Positions 8,249 to 13,558 of a DNA stretch of 13,558 bases are shown here, one piece after another. Every line of letters begins with the position of its first letter. Position 1 is the stretch's first letter. Location: positions 1-13,558 of the forward strand of contig JAAXGF010000377.1 in the NCBI GenBank assembly GCA_012267605.1. Direction: 5' to 3'. Under the pieces are notes generated by a model, which saw only the letters and a program-made list of their open reading frames with translations, did no database searches and was not told the origin of the DNA. Source of the stretch: Alphaproteobacteria bacterium (GTDB taxonomy: Bacteria; Pseudomonadota; Alphaproteobacteria; JAAXGF01). Position numbers and translations under genes: made by a program.

Positions 8249-9214
8249 TTATTGATTATGGCGCAGATCGGGCAGGCCGCGGCTCAACACGTCGAGGCAC
8301 GCTTGGCGGACAGCGACGCCAAGTTCAACCTGGTCGAGAATAACGCTGCGCGTAATGTCATCCGCCACAGAACTATCGATCTCGATACCTCGATTCATCG
8401 GTCCTGGGTGCATGATTAGCGCGTCCTCCTTGGCCAATGCCAGCTTTTCGTAGTCGAGCCCGAAGAAGTGGTAATACTCCCGCTCCGAAGGTACGAAGCT
8501 GCCGTGCATGCGCTCGGTCTGCAGCCGCAACATCATGACGATGTCACAATCCTTGAGGCCCTCGCGCATGTCCGTATGGACTTCGACTCCTAGCCGATTC
8601 ACGGCGGTGGGCAACAGCGTCGGCAAGGCGACCAGGCGCACGCGGGCGCCCATGGCATTAAGCAAGTGGATGTTCGAACGCGCCACACGGCTGTGCAAGA
8701 CATCGCCGCAAATGGCCACCGTCAAGCCGGCGATGCGGCCCCGCCGGCGCCGGATAGTGAGCCCGTCGAGCAAGGCCTGGGTAGGGTGCTCGTGGCTGCC
8801 GTCGCCGGCGTTTACCACCGAGCAATTCACTTTTTCGGAAAGCAATTTTACGGCCCCGCTGTCCGGATGGCGAACGACCAGCACATCGGGATGCATGGCG
8901 TTCAGCGTCATCGCCGTGTCGATCAGGGTTTCGCCCTTCTTGATGGCCGACGTGCGCACGGAAATATTGAGCACATCCGCGCCGAGGCGTTTGCCGGCGA
9001 GTTCGAACGAGGTGCGCGTCCGGGTCGAGCTTTCAAAAAACAGATTGAGTTGGGTCCGCCCGTGCAACAGGTCCTGCTTTTTGTCTGCTCGGCGGTTGAG
9101 CGAAACGTAAGATTCCGCGAGGTCCAGCAGAAGGGTGATTTCCTCCGCCGAGAGCCGTTCGATTCCCAATAGATGGCGATGACGAAACGGTGTGTCAGAC
9201 GGCGCGGGCTGCAT
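8249..9214 (-). CDS. pyrB: Aspartate carbamoyltransferase catalytic subunit
   Basis: PyrB joins carbamoyl phosphate and L-aspartate to form N-carbamoyl-aspartate, the committed step of pyrimidine synthesis. The product is 321 residues, normal for the catalytic chain. The carbamoyl-phosphate loop is FFESSTRTRTSFE (59-71), with STRTRTS at 63-69. Lys93, in the KKGET loop, corresponds to the active-site lysine of the 80s loop. HEHPTQALLD (141-150) and HPGPMNRG (269-276) are further family signatures and separate it from ornithine carbamoyltransferase. No pyrI regulatory subunit is nearby. It is the first gene of the minus-strand block and faces a 505-bp non-coding stretch where its promoter should lie. 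The ATG at 9214 has no obvious Shine-Dalgarno sequence. Confidence 0.96.
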   Translation of the reverse strand: MQPAPSDTPFRHRHLLGIERLSAEEITLLLDLAESYVSLNRRADKKQDLLHGRTQLNLFFESSTRTRTSFELAGKRLGADVLNISVRTSAIKKGETLIDTAMTLNAMHPDVLVVRHPDSGAVKLLSEKVNCSVVNAGDGSHEHPTQALLDGLTIRRRRGRIAGLTVAICGDVLHSRVARSNIHLLNAMGARVRLVALPTLLPTAVNRLGVEVHTDMREGLKDCDIVMMLRLQTERMHGSFVPSEREYYHFFGLDYEKLALAKEDALIMHPGPMNRGIEIDSSVADDITRSVILDQVELGVAVRQACLDVLSRGLPDLRHNQ

Positions 9215-9321
9215 GGCGCCGATGATACGCTCGCCCCCACCCGGCGGGCAAGCGGTGCAGATTCCCGGTCAGTCGATTGTTTAAATGCAAGGATCAGGGG
9301 CGTAACGAGCATATAATTGGT

Positions 9322-9350
9322 GAAGATTACTTCTGGAGATAGTCTCTCCA
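9322..9350 (-). promoter_or_regulatory. Two adjacent inverted repeats upstream of pyrB, possible operator
   Basis: GAAG-ATTA-CTTC (9322-9333) is followed directly by TGGAGA-N5-TCTCCA (9334-9350). On the minus strand they lie just upstream of an AT-rich TTATAT box (9312-9317), about 100 bp before the pyrB start. That is where a -35 region or an operator would be expected. The arms are short and could occur by chance, and I know no regulator for this sequence. Confidence 0.25.
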
Positions 9351-9574
9351 CCGAGCGAGTTAGTTGCAGATGGTCGACAATTGAATAGCCGGCAGCAGTT
9401 AACGGTCAGCGACGTCGAAGTCCGTGAGGAACCCGCGTCTCAGGTTTGAGCGGTGATCGAATCAAAAAACACCCCGTGGAACCCTCCTTGAACCGGCGTT
9501 CTTATTGATTGCAGCGGACATCGCTTCTCCCCATCCGCTGGCCGTCATGATTGGGTCGGCTTGTTTCCCGGCGC

Positions 9575-9597
9575 CAAATAGTATAGGTTCCTATTTG
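9575..9597 (+). repeat. Inverted repeat upstream of the DUF3576 gene
   Basis: CAAATAG (9575-9581) and CTATTTG (9591-9597) are perfect 7-bp arms with a 9-nt spacer. Inside sits a second palindrome, ATAGG-TT-CCTAT. The element is AT-rich against a GC-rich background and lies about 120 bp before the DUF3576 start. It could be an operator or part of a promoter. It has no T-run that would support a terminator. Confidence 0.3.
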
Positions 9598-9719
9598 AAG
9601 GCACTTATGGGCTAGGCGATTCGTTGATTCCTGCACATGGAGTGACTCGGACGGGGGGAGGTCTGGTACAGTACGCGAGAGACTTCGCAAGTGAGCTGAA
9701 TCGAATTTGAGAGGGGTTC

Positions 9720-10283
9720 ATGCCAATCATGTCGCTTCGGTTGAAAATACCCACTATCCTCACCGTTTTGTTTGCTTCTTTCGCCGTGGCCGGGTGTGGA
9801 CTTGATTTCACCCACGACCCAATACCTGTCGCCAAGAACAAGTCCGAACGGGTTTACGAAAAGACCACCAAGCACGGCACCATCTTCGGCCCGGACGGCT
9901 TGAATTCGATTTTCGGCAACAATAATTCCGAACTTGGTGGTGGGGCCGGCGGCGCAGTTCCTGTAAATAGCTATTTATGGCGGGCGACCCTGGATACGCT
10001 TTCATTCATGCCACTCGCTTCGGCAGATCCTTTTGGCGGGGTCGTCATCACCGATTGGTACGCACCGCCAGGAGGTAGCAGCGCAGATCGTTTCAAGATG
10101 ACCGTTTATATTCTATCGCGTGAACTGCGAGCCGACGGATTGCGGGTTGCTTTGTTTCGTCAGACCCAGGATCCAAATGGCCAATGGGTGGAGGCTGAGG
10201 TGGATGGCTCAACACCCGTGGAGCTCGAGAACGCTATCTTGACCCGTGCGCGCGAAATGAGGATCGCCGGCTTCGTCGAGTAA
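9720..10283 (+). CDS. DUF3576 family lipoprotein
   Basis: The product is 187 residues. A lipoprotein signal peptide is visible: a basic start, a hydrophobic stretch (about 9-22) and the lipobox VAGC with Cys26 as the lipidated residue. The mature protein is therefore likely anchored in an envelope membrane and faces the periplasm. The region from about residue 80 is typical of DUF3576: NSYLWRATLDTLSFMPLASA, then DPFGGVVITDWY and ILSRELRADGLRVALFRQ. As far as I know the function of this family is not established. A strong ribosome-binding site (GAGAGGGG, 9709-9716) precedes ATG at 9720; a second ATG three codons in is less well placed. In some relatives I recall this family near leuS and lptE, hinting at envelope work, but that neighbourhood is absent here. 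It may start a short transcript with the next two genes. Confidence 0.88.
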   Translation: MPIMSLRLKIPTILTVLFASFAVAGCGLDFTHDPIPVAKNKSERVYEKTTKHGTIFGPDGLNSIFGNNNSELGGGAGGAVPVNSYLWRATLDTLSFMPLASADPFGGVVITDWYAPPGGSSADRFKMTVYILSRELRADGLRVALFRQTQDPNGQWVEAEVDGSTPVELENAILTRAREMRIAGFVE

Positions 10284-10362
10284 TTTTCACCATCAACCGC
10301 CCCTAATCTTTACCTATATCGCTGAGTTTTCCCGAGGTCGCGGGTATTTTGGGGGCCGAGAA

Positions 10363-10941
10363 ATGAGGCTCGTCCGAATGAAGTTTATTGGTTTGTCATT
10401 GGTTGCGACAATGCTGACGGTCGGCTGTGTCGCCGACGCGCCGGTCATCGAATTCGTAAAGTTCAATGAGGCCGACATTCGGCTCGCCTATTATCCCGTT
10501 GCCGGCGGGAGGGACTTCGCCACGGTCATCCACGGTAATTCGACGAAAGCGCCCAAGGCGCAGTTCGATACGGCCGTCATTTCTGCCTTGCATCGGGGAT
10601 ATCGAGGGCCAACAACCCGATTTACCACGACGCCATCCGACAGTGCCCGGCCAGGTTATCGGCTCGAGTTGCGTTTCGCGCCGACAGCTCGGAGTTTGGT
10701 CGGCGCCGCGTGTGCCGAACGCGGCCAAGTAAATACGGGACCCGCGGAAGGCCACCTCAGTATGATCGCCGCTTTTTGCTATAAAGACGAAGTGTTGGCT
10801 AAGGTCCGCGGCCACACACGCGCGGTTAATGGACCCGACGATCCGGCGCTCAGCGCGTTGGTTGCCCAGGCGTCGATCGCGCTGTTTCCAGTGTCGAACC
10901 AAGTATTCGGCGGTGGCGGTGGTGGAGGACAGGACCGCTAG
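10363..10941 (+). CDS. Uncharacterised probable lipoprotein
   Basis: I do not recognise a named family. The product is 192 residues. The N-terminus looks like a lipoprotein signal: basic residues, a hydrophobic stretch (about 8-20) and TVGC with Cys22. Threonine at -3 is a less common lipobox. The mature part has a mixed alpha/beta character, with segments such as RDFATVIHGNSTKAPKAQFD and PGYRLELRFAPTA. It contains two further cysteines (near residues 111 and 138 of the chain) and ends in seven glycines plus GlnAspArg. I have a vague memory of similar short alphaproteobacterial hypothetical proteins with a V-x-H-G-N motif, but no function. ATG at 10363 or a second ATG at 10378 (preceded by GAGG, 9-nt spacing) could be the start; both keep the signal. 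It lies 79 bp after the DUF3576 gene. Confidence 0.8.
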   Translation: MRLVRMKFIGLSLVATMLTVGCVADAPVIEFVKFNEADIRLAYYPVAGGRDFATVIHGNSTKAPKAQFDTAVISALHRGYRGPTTRFTTTPSDSARPGYRLELRFAPTARSLVGAACAERGQVNTGPAEGHLSMIAAFCYKDEVLAKVRGHTRAVNGPDDPALSALVAQASIALFPVSNQVFGGGGGGGQDR

Positions 10942-10966
10942 CGACGTGGGTCGGCTAACCGAGGCT

Positions 10967-11509
10967 ATGGCCTTGACGAAGGTTTGGTCGATATTGAAAC
11001 GCGGTATTCTCGCCGTCGCGTGCGTTGGCGTTTTTGCCGTCGGACAGGTCGGCACGAACCGGGCGGAAGACAACGCCGGTCCTAAAGTCGTCGAGCTGAC
11101 GCTGGTACCCTGCCAAATCGTCGAACCTGAAAAGGTCGACCACGGATATACGGTCGAGTCCCGCGCTGATTGTGAGGCGATAAATGAGCAAACCTGGCCC
11201 CATCGGTCCAAGGCGAGCCGTCTGTTGACCCTGGCGCCTGGTAAATACCTATTTCGCGTGACCAACAAGAAGGTGCCCTATCCCGCTGGCTTCTGGATTC
11301 GCCAGGCGGATTTCGATTGGCGCTATTTTTTGGACCGATTTCTCAAATTTAACATGCTCGACGAGGGATTTCCGATGGGCGAAACTCGCGAGTACGAATT
11401 CGACTTAAAGATCGGCAAGTATCTCTATTCGTCGCCGCAAAATCCTACCCTCGACTACCATCTGGAAGTCACCGAACACGGCGGAAGGGATTCGGCGGTT
11501 ACGTGGTAG
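10967..11509 (+). CDS. Secreted protein, possibly cupredoxin-like, function unknown
   Basis: The product is 180 residues. Residues 1 to about 33 look like a Sec signal peptide (basic LysArg at 11-12, hydrophobic 13-29). Cys19 falls in the middle of that stretch, so lipidation seems unlikely. The mature part is beta-rich: LTLAPGKYLFRVTNKKVPYP (87-106), then AGFWIR and the late motif YLYSSPQNPTLDY (152-164). This pattern resembles small periplasmic cupredoxin-like proteins that I remember having Cys within a C-x-x-N-P-T-x-D-Y segment. Here that position is Ser156, so copper binding is doubtful. Two other cysteines (49 and 69) could form a disulfide. Upstream in-frame codons overlap the previous gene, so I start at ATG 10967; GAGG is only 2 nt before it. 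A GTG at 10946 or TTG at 10973 is possible. The fold call is tentative, but the gene itself is well supported. Confidence 0.72.
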   Translation: MALTKVWSILKRGILAVACVGVFAVGQVGTNRAEDNAGPKVVELTLVPCQIVEPEKVDHGYTVESRADCEAINEQTWPHRSKASRLLTLAPGKYLFRVTNKKVPYPAGFWIRQADFDWRYFLDRFLKFNMLDEGFPMGETREYEFDLKIGKYLYSSPQNPTLDYHLEVTEHGGRDSAVTW

Positions 11510-11562
11510 GGAACAGGGTGGCGACCAGGTCCGTCAATAACCTGTGACGCTGGCGAGTCACT

Positions 11563-11593
11563 CTTGACGGGGGCAGGCAATCGCCCCCATTCT
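11563..11593 (+). promoter_or_regulatory. Probable RpoH (sigma-32) heat-shock promoter of hslVU
   Basis: CTTGAC (11563-11568) and CCCCATTCT (11585-11593) are separated by 16 nt. Heat-shock promoters read by sigma-32 follow roughly CTTGAA, then 13-17 nt, then CCCCATNT. The match is close at both boxes and the spacing fits. Transcription would start near 11600, leaving about 70 nt before hslV. hslVU is a classic sigma-32 target in E. coli, so the placement makes sense. The same bases also form a GGGGGC/GCCCCC stem (11569-11574 and 11583-11588). No T-run follows, so I prefer the promoter reading. Confidence 0.7.
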
Positions 11594-11671
11594 GAATCCG
11601 TTCTGTTCTTCCGGAGCACGTTACGAGCCGGCGATCTGCTCTAGCCTATCCGCGATCTAATGGGGAGACCC

Positions 11672-12229
11672 GTGAATCATTCAGATTCCAATGTTTGGCA
11701 TGGCACGACCATTTTGTGCGTGCGTAAGGGGACAACCACGGTCGTCGCCGGGGATGGGCAAGTAAGCCTCGGCCAGTCGGTAATCAAGTCCGGCGCACGC
11801 AAAATTCGCCGTATCGGCGATGGCGGCATCATCGCCGGTTTCGCAGGCGCTACGGCCGATGCCTTCACCTTGTTCGAGCGACTCGAGGCCAAGCTGGAGC
11901 GCCATCCCGGTCAGCTTGCGCGCGCCTGCGTTGAATTGGCGAAAGATTGGCGCACCGACCGCTATTTGCGGCGGCTAGAGGCGATGATGGCGGTTGCGGA
12001 CGTCAAGGTTTCGTTGGTGGTAAGCGGTACCGGAGATGTCCTCGAGCCTGACGATGGACTAATTGGTATCGGTTCCGGGGGTAATTATGCCTTGGCCGCC
12101 GCGCGCGCGCTGATTGATTTCGAGGACCTTGACGCCGAGGCCATTGCGCGCAAAGCGATGGCAATTGCCGCCGGTATATGCGTCTACACCAACGAGAGCT
12201 TGACTTTAGAATCGGTAAGCGAACCGTGA
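11672..12229 (+). CDS. hslV: HslV, peptidase subunit of the HslVU protease
   Basis: HslV forms a double-hexamer peptidase chamber in the cytoplasm that degrades proteins unfolded by HslU. From this start the product is 185 residues. The mature protein should begin at Thr12, the nucleophile, in HG-TTILCVRKG. Partner residues line up with the E. coli enzyme: Asp28 in AGDGQ, Lys44 in ARKIRR and Ser135 in GIGSGG. IAGFAGATADAFTLFE and ELAKDWRTDRYLRRLEA are strong family signatures. I chose GTG at 11672 because GGAG (11664-11667) sits 4 nt before it. An ATG at 11660, four codons upstream, has no ribosome-binding site but remains possible. The stop overlaps the hslU GTG by 4 bp. A heat-shock promoter lies about 80 bp upstream. 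Confidence 0.95.
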   Translation: MNHSDSNVWHGTTILCVRKGTTTVVAGDGQVSLGQSVIKSGARKIRRIGDGGIIAGFAGATADAFTLFERLEAKLERHPGQLARACVELAKDWRTDRYLRRLEAMMAVADVKVSLVVSGTGDVLEPDDGLIGIGSGGNYALAAARALIDFEDLDAEAIARKAMAIAAGICVYTNESLTLESVSEP

Positions 12230-13536
12230 CCGCATTTTCACCTCGCGAAATCGTCTCTGAACTGGACCGCTTTATCGTCGGACAGAACGACGCCAAGCGC
12301 GCCGTGGCAATCGCTTTGCGCAACCGCTGGCGCCGTCAACAACTATCAGAGGCCATGCGGGATGAAGTTTTACCGAAAAACATCCTGATGATCGGTCCGA
12401 CCGGCGTTGGCAAGACGGAAATCGCCCGTCGTCTGGCCAGACTCGCAAACGCGCCTTTCCTCAAGGTGGAGGCGACCAAGTTTACCGAGGTGGGGTATGT
12501 CGGGCGAGACGTCGAACAAATTCTCCGCGATCTCGTCGAGATTGCTATCACCATGACTCGCGAGGCCATGCATTCTGAGGTCGAGGCGAAGGCCGAAATC
12601 AACGCCGAGGAGCGAGTTCTCGACGCGTTGGTCGGCGAAAGTGCCAGCGCCGACACCCGACAAAAATTTCGGGTCATGTTACGCGAAGGCAAGCTAGACG
12701 ATAAGGAAATCGAGATTGAAGTAACCGAATCGGGCGCCGGTTCGTTGCCCACCTTCGATGTCCCCGGAATGCCTGGGGCGCAAATGGGAATGATCAACCT
12801 GAACGAGATTTTCGGCAAGGCGTTCGGTCAGCGGAGCCGTTCGAAGCGGCTGACGGTCGGCGAGAGTCACGAAATTCTCCTGGCTGAGGAGAGCGACAAG
12901 CTTTTAGATCAGGATGCGGTGGTGAAGCGCGCAATTATCGCGGTCGAGCAAAATGGCATCGTGTTTCTCGACGAAATCGACAAGATTTGCGCCCGATCTG
13001 ATCGGCACGGGGCCGACGTCAGCCGGGAAGGCGTACAGCGCGATCTCTTGCCTCTGATTGAAGGTACAAGCGTGGCCACGAAGCATGGCACCGTGAAGAC
13101 CGATCATATCTTGTTCATTGCGTCTGGTGCGTTCCATCTCGCCAAACCATCGGATTTGCTACCGGAGCTGCAAGGCCGATTGCCGATCCGGGTCGAACTA
13201 AAACCTCTCACCCGTGACGATTTCGTGCGCATCCTCACCGAGCCCGAGGCTAGTTTGATCAAACAGTACCGGGCTTTGCTCGAGACGGAACAAGTGACTC
13301 TGGAATTCGAAGACACCGCAATCGAGGAAATTGCCACCCTGGCGGCAGAGATTAACAGTTCGGTGGAGAATATCGGTGCACGGCGCTTGCACACGGTCAT
13401 GGAACGTTTGCTCGAAGAAATCAGCTTCAGTGCGCCGGACCGTGCCGGCACCTCCCTCACCATCGACAAGGAGTACGTCCGCCAGAACGTCGCCGATCTC
13501 GCCGCCGACGCCGACCTCTCGCAGTATATTCTATAG
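12226..13536 (+). CDS. hslU: HslU, ATPase subunit of the HslVU protease
   Basis: HslU is a hexameric AAA+ unfoldase that binds and threads proteins into HslV, using ATP. The product is 436 residues, the usual length. The N-terminal motif SPREIVSELDRFIVGQ is typical. Walker A is GPTGVGKT (57-64), the pore loop GYVGRD (90-95) and Walker B VFLDEID (246-252). The inserted I domain covers roughly 106-235, and sensor 2 is GARRLHT (Arg386-Arg387). The C-terminus LSQYIL matches the tail that docks into HslV and activates it, so the protein looks complete and functional. The start is GTG at 12226, within the GTGA overlap with hslV, which should keep the two subunits in balance. A longer frame beginning at 12178 lies inside hslV and is not used. 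The stop is followed by only 22 bases of window. Confidence 0.97.
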   Translation: MTAFSPREIVSELDRFIVGQNDAKRAVAIALRNRWRRQQLSEAMRDEVLPKNILMIGPTGVGKTEIARRLARLANAPFLKVEATKFTEVGYVGRDVEQILRDLVEIAITMTREAMHSEVEAKAEINAEERVLDALVGESASADTRQKFRVMLREGKLDDKEIEIEVTESGAGSLPTFDVPGMPGAQMGMINLNEIFGKAFGQRSRSKRLTVGESHEILLAEESDKLLDQDAVVKRAIIAVEQNGIVFLDEIDKICARSDRHGADVSREGVQRDLLPLIEGTSVATKHGTVKTDHILFIASGAFHLAKPSDLLPELQGRLPIRVELKPLTRDDFVRILTEPEASLIKQYRALLETEQVTLEFEDTAIEEIATLAAEINSSVENIGARRLHTVMERLLEEISFSAPDRAGTSLTIDKEYVRQNVADLAADADLSQYIL

Positions 13537-13558
13537 GGGTAACTGCCCAGGTGCCTCA

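Larger units (their letters stand above)
9215..9719. other. Non-coding region between divergent gene blocks
   Basis: This 505-bp stretch lies between pyrB (minus) and the DUF3576 gene (plus) and should hold promoters for both. I see no protein gene: the small frames here are short, unlike any family I know, or run into neighbouring genes. Short inverted repeats stand out: GAAG-N4-CTTC (9322-9333), TGGAGA-N5-TCTCCA (9334-9350) and CAAATAG-N9-CTATTTG (9575-9597). An AT-rich box at 9311-9318 reads TATAAT on the plus strand and TTATAT on the minus strand, but no good -35 partner is visible on either strand. I see no tRNA-like fold and no clear terminator. Confidence 0.5.

Noticed and set aside
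9311..9318. TATAAT on the plus strand as a promoter for the DUF3576 gene
   Set aside because: No -35 partner is visible at normal spacing and the box is about 400 bp from the gene.
10829..10966. An upstream start for the secreted protein gene
   Set aside because: It lies inside the preceding gene and encodes Arg-rich sequence with no signal peptide. ATG 10967 gives a proper signal peptide.
10396..11268. A 290-codon minus-strand frame opposite the two envelope-protein genes
   Set aside because: It spans two plus-strand genes that both have signal peptides and sensible starts; the antisense product has no family character.
11569..11588. GGGGGC/GCCCCC hairpin as an intrinsic terminator
   Set aside because: The stem is only 6 bp with an 8-nt loop and no T-run follows. 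The bases are better explained as spacer and -10 of a sigma-32 promoter.

Overview
This window looks like an ordinary chromosomal segment of an alphaproteobacterium, probably Rhodospirillales-like. The evidence is the gene order pyrB-pyrC-plsY-dprA-topA-rnr, a DUF3576 lipoprotein (a family I know mainly from Alphaproteobacteria), and an HslV with a short N-terminal extension before a Gly-Thr cleavage point. The DNA is moderately GC-rich and even in composition across the genes. I see no transposase, integrase, tRNA, rRNA, CRISPR array or phage gene.

Layout. Positions 1-220 hold no convincing gene. From 9214 leftwards to 221 runs a minus-strand block of six housekeeping genes: pyrB (aspartate carbamoyltransferase), pyrC (dihydroorotase), plsY (acyl-phosphate glycerol-3-phosphate acyltransferase), dprA (RecA loader for incoming DNA), topA (DNA topoisomerase I) and rnr (RNase R). 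Spacing from pyrB to dprA is very tight (13 bp, 3 bp, then a 4-bp GTGA overlap). About 80 bp separates dprA from topA, and topA from rnr. A roughly 500-bp non-coding stretch (9215-9719) separates this block from genes on the plus strand.

On the plus strand come three small envelope proteins: a DUF3576 lipoprotein, an unrecognised probable lipoprotein with a Gly-rich tail, and a secreted protein that may have a cupredoxin-like fold. They are followed by hslV-hslU, a two-component ATP-dependent protease whose genes overlap by GTGA. In front of hslV is a good match to an RpoH (sigma-32) heat-shock promoter.

How the genes work together. PyrB and PyrC carry out consecutive steps of pyrimidine synthesis. 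PlsY starts phospholipid synthesis. DprA, TopA and Rnr act on DNA and RNA. HslU unfolds substrates and feeds them to the HslV peptidase. The trio at 9720-11509 is the least understood part; I see nothing that proves it is a functional system.

I did not find clear evidence of a new biological system. The points most worth checking are the palindrome over the dprA start signals, the heat-shock promoter of hslVU, the uncharacterised secreted trio, and the cupredoxin-like protein that seems to lack a cysteine I would expect.
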